Below, one piece after another: positions 22,058 to 29,723 of a stretch of 35,953 nucleotides of DNA. Every line of letters starts with the position of its first letter. Within the stretch, counting starts at the first letter, position 1. Both the position numbers and the translations under genes were made by a program. The notes beneath the pieces are model-generated. The model was not told where the DNA came from. It saw nothing but the letters and a program-made list of their open reading frames with translations, and did no database searches. This DNA comes from a virus: the IMG/VR virus record IMGVR_UViG_3300025594_000027, positions 1 to 35,953 of that record; one strand, 5' to 3'.

Positions 22058-22567
22058 CTAGAAGAGGTCACCGGATGTTACAGAGTCCGATGCCACTGGT
22101 GAAGCTGCTGGTGTTTCTGACTCGATAGCTACGAAGTCATCAGATGAACCACCTGCGTATTCGATCAGGTTAGTGATCTGTACAGCTGTGAGTGAGCAAC
22201 CAGTGCCCTTGCGACCAGCAACATCGTAGGCGTATTGGTACACCTTGACGTTACCGATAGAGCCATTACCAATCATCACACCCTCTGGAAGAGGCTGGAG
22301 ATCAGCTGTAACAACCTTAGGCTTACCGTTGTCCTCACCGTTAGCCTTACGAGCTTTACGCTTGAGACCTACTGAGAACATACCGTCCTTCTCTTTGACA
22401 TTGAGGAAGTTAGCAGTCCATTCTTTAGCTACATCCTTGCTGTCCGTGGCAATCTGTAGCTCGTACTGCTCAGTGCCGAAGGGAGTTACTGGTTTATCTA
22501 AACGTGCCCAGTTAAGCTGAGCGTTACGGATGATGTAGTTACGTGGAGCTTCAATGATAGCAGTCAT
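22058..22567 (-). CDS. Single-stranded DNA-binding protein (gp2.5-like role)
   Basis: 169 residues. The middle has beta segments typical of an OB fold (YELQIATDSKDVAKEW, FSVGLKRKARKANGEDNGKPKVV, IGNGSIGNVKVYQYAYD). The tail is disordered and ends SDSVTSGDLF: an acidic residue followed by a terminal Phe, as in T7 gp2.5, where this tail contacts polymerase and helicase. AAGGTT precedes the ATG. It coats single strands at the fork and helps annealing. Family assignment rests on size, position and tail rather than a strong motif. Confidence 0.8.
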   Translation of the reverse strand: MTAIIEAPRNYIIRNAQLNWARLDKPVTPFGTEQYELQIATDSKDVAKEWTANFLNVKEKDGMFSVGLKRKARKANGEDNGKPKVVTADLQPLPEGVMIGNGSIGNVKVYQYAYDVAGRKGTGCSLTAVQITNLIEYAGGSSDDFVAIESETPAASPVASDSVTSGDLF

Positions 22568-22629
22568 AATGTTTAACCTTATGTTAAATTAAGAGATTAG
22601 ATGATACAGGATTGTACCTATCTACAAAA

Positions 22630-22650
22630 GAGACACACGCAGTGTGGCTC
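22630..22650 (-). promoter_or_regulatory. Hairpin element copy 3 (candidate promoter)
   Basis: GAG-a-CACAC [GCA] GTGTG-g-CTC on the plus strand: same stem as copies 1 and 2, loop changed at its centre. It is 62 bases ahead of the SSB start and 8 bases after the stop of the 53-aa gene. Flank ATCTACAAAAGAG resembles that of copy 4 (ATCTACCAAAGAG). Confidence 0.6.
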
Positions 22651-22658
22651 CCAAGGTG

Positions 22659-22820
22659 TTACTTGAATGTCCTACGTGTGGCACCACGAGGACGATTACG
22701 GTACTGCCGTGCCTTGTTCCAGTTGTGTAAGCCATCTGCTACTAGAGATGCAGTGAACCCTAAGGACACTAGGATGGCAACAGTGGTGAACGATAGTGCT
22801 AATAAAGTAATAGAATCCAT
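22659..22820 (-). CDS. Small membrane protein, 53 aa
   Basis: Frame MDSITLLALSFTTVAILVSL, continuing GFTASLVADGLHNW and a basic tail RQYRNRPRGATRRTFK. One N-terminal membrane helix with the positive tail in the cytoplasm. AGGAG is upstream of the ATG at 22820. It is the second gene of the leftward block. Function unknown; possibly a host-takeover peptide. Confidence 0.6.
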   Translation of the reverse strand: MDSITLLALSFTTVAILVSLGFTASLVADGLHNWNKARQYRNRPRGATRRTFK

Positions 22821-22882
22821 GAGGATACTCCTATTGAATTAAAAAGGATGATGCCCGAAGGCACCACCAAAGGGGAACTGTG

Positions 22883-23140
22883 TTAGCTTTTCAGCCAACG
22901 GTGTGACACTAACGACAGGCGGTGACCCTTGAGTGTTACCAAGGTGAGCTTACCGCAAGGTAAGATGGACACTGCCGCCTTGTAAGGCATAACAGTGAGC
23001 TTCTTACGTGAAACCACTAACTTCTTGTTGTGGCTAGGGTTAATGATGGTAACCATAGCATTGGCTCCACCAGTTGATTTAACTGCCATGAAAGCAGTCC
23101 CAGCATAAGACACGTATGTGCCTAGTTTTAAAGCAGCCAT
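22883..23140 (-). CDS. Small basic protein, 85 aa, first early gene
   Basis: Frame MAALKLGTYVSYAGTAFMAVKSTGG...VSHRWLKS, beta-rich and basic (NKKLVVSRKKLTVMPYKAAV). A perfect GGAGG lies 7 bases before the ATG at 23140. It is the first leftward gene, downstream of the hairpin array. An SH3-like small fold is possible from the VSYAGTAFMAV / VTIINP / LVVSRKKLTV pattern. No family recognised. Confidence 0.7.
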   Translation of the reverse strand: MAALKLGTYVSYAGTAFMAVKSTGGANAMVTIINPSHNKKLVVSRKKLTVMPYKAAVSILPCGKLTLVTLKGHRLSLVSHRWLKS

Positions 23141-23160
23141 GAGCCACCTCCAAAAGGGTT

Positions 23161-23397
23161 AGTGCTGTCGGGATTGACACCACTGATTAAAGTAAGCATG
23201 GGCATTACACCCATGGCCCCGGTGTTAACCGGCAGGACTTCGTACTTACAGGGGAAGCTAACTCCCCGACTTGGCTCAATGGCCAAGGTTTATATGCAAC
23301 CGAGCTTATCCGGTTACCCAGTGGTCAGCTGGTGGTGTTCGGATGTAGCTGACTAGGCTACAAACAATCTACCAAAGAGACACACAAAGTGTGGCTC
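23161..23397 (-). ncRNA. Array of nine consecutive hairpins (candidate structured leader RNA)
   Basis: Consecutive local inverted repeats: 23161-23184 (AGTG-c-TGTC/GACA-c-CACT), 23197-23215 (CATGGG), 23219-23232 (CCGGT), 23251-23267 (GGGGA), 23270-23287 (CTTGGC), 23298-23315 (AACCG), 23318-23332 (CCAG, weakest), 23344-23362 (TGTAGC), 23377-23397 (hairpin element copy 4). Stems are 4-9 bp, loops 3-8 nt, each of different sequence. Leftward transcription starting near copy 4 would place the whole row in the leader of the 85-aa gene. No tRNA pattern fits. Strand and transcription are inferred. Confidence 0.5.
23377..23397 (-). promoter_or_regulatory. Hairpin element copy 4 (candidate promoter)
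   Basis: GAG-a-CACAC [AAA] GTGTG-g-CTC on the plus strand; same stem, loop AAA. It is the most upstream copy, 236 bases before the first early gene, and so the best candidate for the first leftward transcript. Confidence 0.55.
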
Positions 23398-23497
23398 ACG
23401 ATGTCTACTACAGAGTACCATGTCTTCACTCTCAGGTTCCCACAGAACTCCACAGTACCCCACTGTAACTCCCGTAAACTCCACTGCTACCAAGCCC

Positions 23498-23539
23498 CTC
23501 GTTAGTCCCTATAGGAGAATGCACGATTACCCTATAGGA
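23498..23539 (-). promoter_or_regulatory. Two tandem CTATAGGG sites
   Basis: Read on the minus strand: TCCTATAGGGTAATCG (23524-23539) and TCCTATAGGGACTAACGAG (23498-23516), 23 bases apart start to start. The second equals the 16992-17010 site except for one base. The CTATAGGGA core is like the start region of T7-type promoters, but the sequence upstream of the core is not conserved between sites. Confidence 0.45.
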
Positions 23540-23876
23540 TTACCCTAGTGTGTGCCTAGAATCCCTCACAGGACTCTCTACGTAGCTCCATGCGCTGATA
23601 AAGAGGCGATACTTGTATCGACTATCAGAGCATCCCCAGCGCAAGCGACTGCCCCTCGGAACCCTCACAGAGCACCGAGAGAGAACTTGGGGGGTACCCA
23701 AAGTAACCAAGGGTACCTCAATACCCCTGACTTATAGACACACGCTCTGGGGCTAAGTCTTGCAATTGGTTGCACTCATAAGTAGGGGGGGTACCCAAAA
23801 GCTCTCACAGAACCCTACAAACCCCCACAGCACCACAAATATACCATGTAGCGCCCAGTCACCGAGGACTATAGCA

Positions 23877-25529
23877 ATGGATAAGACAGAATTAATAAAG
23901 CTTGTGAAGGAGAAGGAGAAGAGGAACCTACTAGAGGAGTACTCTCAGGACTTCACACGCTTCGCACAGGAACAGATAAGGATTGTGACTAAGGACTCTA
24001 GCAAGGGTTTTGTACCCTTCGAGTTAAACCAAGCACAGACCCTTATAACAGAACAATTAACAAAGCAGTTGGAAGAGACTGGTCGTGTTAGGGCTATCAT
24101 CCTTAAGGCAAGACAGCAGGGTATCTCTACGTACTGTGTAGGTAGGGTGTACTGGAAGTCATACTTCTCTCCTCATTCGAGGTCAGTTGTAATGGCACAT
24201 GATAGTGCTACTTCAGATGCTCTATTCAGTATGTCAAAGAACCTTATTAGGAATATGCCTAAAGAACTAGCACCCAAGGAGGAGCGTAGTAATGCCAAGG
24301 AAGTCATCATCAGCTCACCTTACTTCAAGGATAAAGAAGCTAAGGCTAGCTACCGTCTTTATACTGCTGGTGCACCTGAGGCTGGTCGAGGTACTACTCC
24401 AACAATCGCACACCTATCCGAGGTTGCCTTCTGGAACCACGATGAGAAGATACTTGCAGGTTTGTTCCAAGGTATCCCACAGACCGATGGTACCGAGGTA
24501 ATCCTAGAGTCTACCGCTAATGGTGCTCAAGGAGAGTTCTATAGATTATGGAAGGGAGCTGTTGCTGGGGAGAATGAATACTTACCTATCTTCCTCCCAT
24601 GGTTTCTTACGGATGAATACCGTAGACCACACCCGGAGGGGATGGAATTAACAGTAGAGGAAGAGAAGCTTGTCGAAAGGTTTGACCTAGACAATGACCA
24701 GCTCTACTGGAGAAGGCTGAAGATAGCTGAGGGGGGTGAACATAAGTTCCGACAGGAATACCCTACTACAGCTGAGGAAGCATTTCTAGTCTCAGGATCT
24801 AATGTCTTTGACATAGAGAAGCTGGAGCAGCTGGTACCAGAGACCCCGGAAAGCCACAGAGCGTGGGATGCTAACAGTAAGCAGTTTGAAGATAACCGTG
24901 AAGGCAAGCTACAGATCTTTAGCTACCCTAAGTGGGAAGACAACTATGTTATTGCTGCTGATGTGGCACTAGGTGTTGGTCAGGATTACTCCACTGCTGT
25001 TGTCTTAAACAAAGATTATAAAGTGATGGCATTGTACAGGGACAATAGGATAGACCCTAGTCTCTTCGGGGAACTACTGTTCTACCTAGGTCGCTATTAC
25101 AACAACTCACTCCTATGCCCAGAGTCTAACTCCATGGGTATTGCAACAATACAAAAGCTTGAATCAATGAACTATGTCAACCTCTATAAGCAGGTTAAGA
25201 AGGCTAATGTCAACCATGAGTCTTCTGCTCGTATAGGCTTCAGGACTACCTCAGCTTCTAAGCCAGCTATCATCGGTAACTTGAAGTCTCTCATAGAGAA
25301 CGAGGAGGTCAATGTACCTTCTAACATTATGATTCAGGAACTAAAAGATTACATCTCCACGGACACAGGGAAGACTGAAGCAGCAGCTGGCTGTAATGAT
25401 GACACGGTAATGGCATTAGCCATAGCCTGTGAAGTCTTACGTACCCACTGGGATAAGCTTCAGAGTAACAACGTACCGTGGTCAACCAGAGTCTCTCAGT
25501 ACAACGAGGATGAGACTGCATGGCTGTAA
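23877..25529 (+). CDS. terL: Terminase large subunit
   Basis: ATP-driven DNA packaging motor and nuclease; binds the portal. 550 residues from the ATG at 23877 (MDKTELIKL), with GAGG 10 bases before it; the frame is open upstream to 23760, but that part has no start site and looks non-coding. ATPase: Walker A-like K77-ARQQGIST, then acidic HLSE182 as Walker B region. Nuclease (RNase H fold): VIAADVALGVGQDYS with D362 and CNDDTVMAL with D508/D509. First gene of the late block; T7 gp19 has 586 residues. Confidence 0.95.
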   Translation: MDKTELIKLVKEKEKRNLLEEYSQDFTRFAQEQIRIVTKDSSKGFVPFELNQAQTLITEQLTKQLEETGRVRAIILKARQQGISTYCVGRVYWKSYFSPHSRSVVMAHDSATSDALFSMSKNLIRNMPKELAPKEERSNAKEVIISSPYFKDKEAKASYRLYTAGAPEAGRGTTPTIAHLSEVAFWNHDEKILAGLFQGIPQTDGTEVILESTANGAQGEFYRLWKGAVAGENEYLPIFLPWFLTDEYRRPHPEGMELTVEEEKLVERFDLDNDQLYWRRLKIAEGGEHKFRQEYPTTAEEAFLVSGSNVFDIEKLEQLVPETPESHRAWDANSKQFEDNREGKLQIFSYPKWEDNYVIAADVALGVGQDYSTAVVLNKDYKVMALYRDNRIDPSLFGELLFYLGRYYNNSLLCPESNSMGIATIQKLESMNYVNLYKQVKKANVNHESSARIGFRTTSASKPAIIGNLKSLIENEEVNVPSNIMIQELKDYISTDTGKTEAAAGCNDDTVMALAIACEVLRTHWDKLQSNNVPWSTRVSQYNEDETAWL

Positions 25530-25557
25530 AAGAATTCCATTAGTCCTCACCCAGTCT

Positions 25558-25591
25558 GGTATCGCTGGGGGAATAAACGATACCTTTTATT
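25558..25591 (+). terminator. Terminator-like hairpin after terL
   Basis: GGTATCG (25558-25564) pairs with CGATACC (25578-25584) and is followed by TTTTATT. A second hairpin GTCAC-AAGTACA-GTGAC follows at 25613-25629. They may lower read-through from terL into the portal genes or act as a processing site. Confidence 0.5.
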
Positions 25592-25688
25592 AACGAAGAC
25601 CGTACCTGCAAAGTCACAAGTACAGTGACAGGACATGTAGCAATAGTCTTCCTTATAACGATTGATAGATTGACCCTTGGAGGGAACT

Positions 25689-25826
25689 ATGCGATTTAAT
25701 GAAGAAGCACCTAAGCAGAAGCAAGTGAAGAAAGAGGCTAGTAAGAAGCCTAGAGAGATGACCAAAGCTGGCTCGTACTCTAGTAAAGAGCTAGAGAAGT
25801 CCAAAACAATCCCTTGGAGGCAGTGA
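25689..25826 (+). CDS. Small basic protein upstream of portal, 45 aa
   Basis: Frame MRFNEEAPKQKQVKKEASKK...KTIPWRQ with GGAGGG 4-5 bases before the ATG and a TGATG overlap with the portal start. Highly charged, likely disordered, ending in PWRQ. Coupling to portal suggests a helper or minor head role, but the family is not recognised. Confidence 0.7.
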   Translation: MRFNEEAPKQKQVKKEASKKPREMTKAGSYSSKELEKSKTIPWRQ

Positions 25827-28048
25827 TGAGTCACGGATATAAAGAGAAAGTAACGGATGAACAGCTATCTAATCTAGTTGAACAGGGTATTGCTAACAGT
25901 GTAGGCGATTGGTTGAACTCCTCAGACCTCTCTAAAGAGCGTGAGAAGAGCACCTATGAATACGCTGGCCTACCCCTAGGTCACTTGAAGCCACAAGGTG
26001 TAAGCACCATTGTTGATACGTCTACAACTGAAACTGTTGAAGCGTACACAGCTGTCCTATGTGACCTATTCCTAAACAATGGTAAGCTTGCTAAGTTCAC
26101 CCCCTATGCAGCCTCCCCCGGTGCACACAAACAAGCCCATGATGCCTCATTGGTAACTAACTACTGCTTGTTTAAACAGAATAACGGATGGGAGTTGATC
26201 CAAACATGGATTAAGTCTTCCCTCCTTTGGAAGAATGGTATCATTCGATGGGATTATGTAGAGGATTACTACACAACCTTTGAAGAATACGAAGTAATAT
26301 CACAGGCTAAGCTCGATGAGCTGCTGTCTGATGAATCTGTAGAGATCGTAGGTGATCTTGAGTTTGAGAATGAGGTAGATGCTACAGGTGATGCTGAACT
26401 TGTCTACGTAAATGTACGCATTAAGCGCACCATAGACCGTTCTAAGGTACGATTAGAGAATATCCCCCCGGAGAACTTCCGTATTTCCCGTGATGCTACC
26501 TCTATTGACGATGCTAACTTCGTTGGTATCCAGACAGACATGACACGCAGTGAGATACGCAAGTATTGGCCCGACATTGCTGAGAATATCAGTGATGATG
26601 AGTGGGATGAGCTAGGTGGTATGGCATGGTCGGGTAATACCCGGTACAGTCAGGACGTTGCTGCCCGTAAACAGACAGTTGGTATGTCTTATTGGCAGGG
26701 TGCTAGTGATAGTATGCCCGTAGAAGCTAACCGTGAGCTGTCTGTAACCGAATGCTGGATGAATGTTGACCGTGATGGTGATGGTATTGCTGAACTTAAG
26801 CGATTCATTATGATTGGTGGCAAGGTATTCCATGAAGAAGACTGTGATCTTATTCAGGTAGCCTCATTGTCCCCTATAGACATCCCTTACGAGTTCTATG
26901 GTCTATCCATAGCTGACCTTACCCGTTCGTCTACTTTGGCTGCTACGGCTATTCTAAGGGGCTTCGTGGAGAACACGTACCTCACTAACTATAGTCCTAA
27001 GCTAGCTGATCCAAACGTGGTAGATTTCTCTGCATTGCAGAACATGAAGCCTAAGCAGATCATCCCCACTAACGGATCACCACAAGGTGCTGTTGCTGCC
27101 CTACCTCCTGAGACTATCTCGACTGGTACTGTGCCGTTACTGCAACACCTACAGATTATTAAAGAACAAGCGACAGGTATGTCTAAGGCTGCTCAAGGCC
27201 TTAACGATACACTGTATGTCTCTGGTAATAGTGAAGGAAAGATGGCTGCTGTGCAGTCTGCTTCCCAGAAACGTATCCAACACATCGCCCGTAGGTTTGC
27301 TGAGACAGGTCTTAAGCGTCTATGTGAGGGTGTGTACTCAGCTATCCGTAAGCAAACCAAGCAGATGAACGTCTGTGTTGGTGGCATGACAGAGGTTGTG
27401 GATTGTGCTAGCCTACCAGACCGTATGGAATGTGATGTCATCTTGGACATCGGTGAGAACAGTAATGCTAACCTGATCAACAAGCTAACAACAGTAGGTC
27501 AACAGATCTTACCTAGCTTGAACTCAGCTGGAGCTGGCAGTATCATTAAGCCAGAGTCACCTGCGGTACTTGCGACTAAGTTGTTAGAAGCAATGGGACT
27601 ATCTAGTAATGACTTCTTAGAAGACTATACTACTGACGAGTTTAAAGAGAACGCTGCTAAGGCAGTCCAATCACAAACTGATAATGCCCAGAAGACACAG
27701 GGGCTTCAGAACAGAAAGGCTGCGGCTGATGTTGATCTATCAGAAGCTAATGTTCGTTACACTGATGCACAGAGTGCTAACACTGTACAAGACAACGCTA
27801 AGCAAATGGCAGTAGCCATTGATAAGCACTACCAAGAGTGGGCTGATCTAACGATCAAAGCACAGAAGGAAGGTGCTGTTATCCCTGAGCACCCAACGTA
27901 TGCTCAGATACTAGCAATGGTCTCTGAGGCTATGGGTGGTGGGGCTGAGCAACCAATGGAAGAGCCTATGCCACAGGAACAAGCCCCACAAGGCCAGATG
28001 TCTGAACAAGACATGATGGCTATGATGGAAGGTCAATTACCAATCTAA
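25826..28048 (+). CDS. Portal protein (P22-like)
   Basis: 740 residues from the ATG at 25826, with GGAGG upstream. P22 portal has 725 residues and the P22-type family pattern is visible: STIVDTSTTETVEAYTAVLCDLFL, KFTPYAASPGAHKQAHDASLVTNY, then IKSSLLWKNGIIRWDYVEDY, PPENFRISRDATSID, MNVDRDGDGIAELKRFIM, and a Gln/Met-rich C-terminal tail (GAEQPMEEPMPQEQAPQGQM). Forms the dodecameric ring at the capsid vertex, docks TerL and starts head assembly with the scaffold. It is unlike the 535-aa T7 connector, which shows that the head module is not T7-derived. Confidence 0.93.
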   Translation: MSHGYKEKVTDEQLSNLVEQGIANSVGDWLNSSDLSKEREKSTYEYAGLPLGHLKPQGVSTIVDTSTTETVEAYTAVLCDLFLNNGKLAKFTPYAASPGAHKQAHDASLVTNYCLFKQNNGWELIQTWIKSSLLWKNGIIRWDYVEDYYTTFEEYEVISQAKLDELLSDESVEIVGDLEFENEVDATGDAELVYVNVRIKRTIDRSKVRLENIPPENFRISRDATSIDDANFVGIQTDMTRSEIRKYWPDIAENISDDEWDELGGMAWSGNTRYSQDVAARKQTVGMSYWQGASDSMPVEANRELSVTECWMNVDRDGDGIAELKRFIMIGGKVFHEEDCDLIQVASLSPIDIPYEFYGLSIADLTRSSTLAATAILRGFVENTYLTNYSPKLADPNVVDFSALQNMKPKQIIPTNGSPQGAVAALPPETISTGTVPLLQHLQIIKEQATGMSKAAQGLNDTLYVSGNSEGKMAAVQSASQKRIQHIARRFAETGLKRLCEGVYSAIRKQTKQMNVCVGGMTEVVDCASLPDRMECDVILDIGENSNANLINKLTTVGQQILPSLNSAGAGSIIKPESPAVLATKLLEAMGLSSNDFLEDYTTDEFKENAAKAVQSQTDNAQKTQGLQNRKAAADVDLSEANVRYTDAQSANTVQDNAKQMAVAIDKHYQEWADLTIKAQKEGAVIPEHPTYAQILAMVSEAMGGGAEQPMEEPMPQEQAPQGQMSEQDMMAMMEGQLPI

Positions 28049-28061
28049 TAAGAGGAACAGG

Positions 28062-28376
28062 ATGAATAAGTACAAGCAGACAGCCGAGAAGCGGTTGAAG
28101 AATGTACATCCAGATGTCCTAGCTAAACAAGCCCTAGTGAATGCCCAGTTCGCTTCAAGAGAGCGTGAAGAGTTTTTCACAGGGGCTTATGGGGAGTTGA
28201 TGGTAGATTACTACCTTCAGTTCCTCAATACGGAACCCCATGAGAATAAGACCAGAGAGTTTATTTACTCCTGTGTCTTATCCTTGGGGGACGTTAAGTC
28301 CAAGCTAGCACAATACGAGATGTACGGAAAGAACATACCACACTTAGAAAGAGAGGTCGAGGACGATGGACAGTAG
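28062..28376 (+). CDS. Hypothetical late protein, 104 aa
   Basis: Frame MNKYKQTAEKRLKNVHPDVLAKQALVNAQF, helical and charged, with AGAGGAACAGG before the ATG. It overlaps the next gene by 11 bases. Found between portal and scaffold, so a morphogenetic or minor head role is likely by position. No family recognised. Confidence 0.75.
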   Translation: MNKYKQTAEKRLKNVHPDVLAKQALVNAQFASREREEFFTGAYGELMVDYYLQFLNTEPHENKTREFIYSCVLSLGDVKSKLAQYEMYGKNIPHLEREVEDDGQ

Positions 28377-28587
28377 AGCGATTAATTATGAAACCCTGCT
28401 AGAGAATGTAGTAGGGATGATTGGGTTATTAGAATATGATTCAATGCGTAGTGCAGGTAAATGTAAGTTAAACTCAAACAACTTGGTGAGCCTATATGCT
28501 CTCAAGGATCGTTATGAAGCTAACCTAGTACCAGTAACTAAACCAACTACGCAAAAGGTAGCAGCTAAGAAAGCTGTTGCTAAATAG
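28366..28587 (+). CDS. Hypothetical late protein, 73 aa
   Basis: Frame MDSRAINYETLLENVVGMIGLLEYDSMRS with a Lys/Ala-rich end (KVAAKKAVAK). Starts inside the end of the previous gene (GAGG upstream). Helical, small; the basic tail may touch DNA. Position between portal and scaffold suggests head assembly. No family recognised. Confidence 0.7.
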   Translation: MDSRAINYETLLENVVGMIGLLEYDSMRSAGKCKLNSNNLVSLYALKDRYEANLVPVTKPTTQKVAAKKAVAK

Positions 28588-28601
28588 AAGAGGAATTAAA
28601 T

Positions 28602-29702
28602 ATGACAGACAACACTACTCTACCCACTATGGATGACAATGTGCAGATGTCCGATAACGGTCAGACCGAACAGAGCCTCCTAGATGCCGTGCTAAGTAAC
28701 TCAGATTTCCTTGAGAACGAAGCTTCGCTACCTAATGAGGAAGTTCCAGAGGTTGACCCGGTGGAATCAGATGAAGTAGAAGACCCTGAAGAGTCTGATG
28801 AAACCGTTACTGAAGAGGGAGATGGAGAAGACGCAGAAGAAACAGAAGATGAGGATGATTCCGAAGAGGATTCTACCCAAGAGACTGATGTATTCACTGC
28901 TGACGATTTAGATCTGGACGCTAAAGTCCGTGTTAAGATTGATGGTGAAGAACTGGATGTATCCTTTGCGGATCTCCTGAAAGGCTATCAGACTGACAGC
29001 TCACTTAGTAAAAAGGGTCGTGAACTAGGCGAAGCTAAGAAAGCACTTGAAGACGAACGGGCACAAGCCCTCGCTGAAGTGCAAGAACTTGGTAACGCTT
29101 CTGCTGCAATTCTAGTAGGAACTGAACAAAACCTTGCTAAGGAATACCATGACATCGAGGCTAAGATTGATAAGGCTCGTGCTGATGGTGATACTTACGA
29201 GGTAAGCGAACTGAAGGATCAACGTGAACAAGTCCAGAAAAGATACTGGAATGCTCGCAAGCAGCGTGAAGGCTTACAAGAACAACTGAAAGTACAACAA
29301 CAATCTGTTCAGGAACAACTCTGGGAAGAACAACTAACTTACTTTAATGATAACATTGAAGCACAGTTGCCCGGGTTTAATGCTGAGATAGCTGCTGAGA
29401 TACGTAACTTTGCCGTAGGTGAGGGTGTATCTGAAGAGCTTGTAGATTCTATTGTTGATCCTAACATTGTTCGGCTATTGAATGATTACCGTGTGTTAAA
29501 GCAAGGTGTCACTAAAGGCCAAGCCAAACGTAAGGCTGCTCCTTCAAAGAAAGCAGTGCCTACCAAAAAGGCGAAGTCACCCAATCGTCAGAAGCAGGAC
29601 GCATCCAAGATGACGAAGGCAAGAGCCTTCCGTGAAGATGCTTCCTCTGATGACCAGATGGCTTTTCTGCGGGATTATGCAGCAAACTCTCTGAAACTCT
29701 AA
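28602..29702 (+). CDS. Scaffolding protein
   Basis: 366 residues, classic scaffold layout: an acidic, disordered N-terminal third (residues 40-100 nearly all E/D/S/T), a long coiled coil (about 130-250, KKALEDERAQALAEVQELG, EQVQKRYWNARKQREGLQEQL), and a basic C-terminal region (KAAPSKKAVPTKKAKSPNRQ) that would bind the capsid protein. AGAGG precedes the ATG. It lies directly before the major capsid gene, as expected. It guides procapsid assembly and leaves before DNA filling. Confidence 0.88.
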   Translation: MTDNTTLPTMDDNVQMSDNGQTEQSLLDAVLSNSDFLENEASLPNEEVPEVDPVESDEVEDPEESDETVTEEGDGEDAEETEDEDDSEEDSTQETDVFTADDLDLDAKVRVKIDGEELDVSFADLLKGYQTDSSLSKKGRELGEAKKALEDERAQALAEVQELGNASAAILVGTEQNLAKEYHDIEAKIDKARADGDTYEVSELKDQREQVQKRYWNARKQREGLQEQLKVQQQSVQEQLWEEQLTYFNDNIEAQLPGFNAEIAAEIRNFAVGEGVSEELVDSIVDPNIVRLLNDYRVLKQGVTKGQAKRKAAPSKKAVPTKKAKSPNRQKQDASKMTKARAFREDASSDDQMAFLRDYAANSLKL

Positions 29703-29723
29703 TTAAATATAAGGAATACTATT

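Larger units (their letters stand above)
23141..23876. other. Divergent non-coding control region
   Basis: 736 bases without a convincing gene, between leftward early genes and rightward late genes. It holds a row of hairpins (23161-23397), two TCCTATAGGG sites, and further structure: a nested hairpin CTGATA/TATCAG (23595-23628) around CGATAC-TT-GTATCG, GGTACCC/GGGTACC (23693-23717), TGCAA-TTGG-TTGCA (23761-23774), and a 14-bp direct repeat GGGGGGTACCCAAA at about 23689 and 23785. From 23400 on the plus strand is C-rich and G-poor with several CYCACAG motifs. Candidate origin, early promoter region or genome-end region; none can be chosen by eye. Confidence 0.7.

Noticed and set aside
23162-23356. 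Open 64-codon plus-strand frame across the hairpin row
   Set aside because: GTG start without a ribosome site, unnatural composition, and the stretch is fully explained by consecutive inverted repeats.
23161-23362. tRNA or tRNA remnants in the hairpin row
   Set aside because: Some arms have 5-bp stems and 7-nt loops, but there is no T-loop of the TTCRA type, no U33-purine37 anticodon loop in a consistent order, and no acceptor stem on either strand.
23733-23757. Fifth copy of the hairpin element (TATAGACACACGCTCTGGGGCT)
   Set aside because: It resembles the element's first half, but the second arm does not pair with CACAC, so no hairpin forms; likely chance similarity.
23760-23876. N-terminal extension of TerL from a TTG at 23760
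   Set aside because: No ribosome site, sequence contains hairpin and repeat structure, and the ATG at 23877 has GAGG upstream and gives a normal TerL N-terminus.
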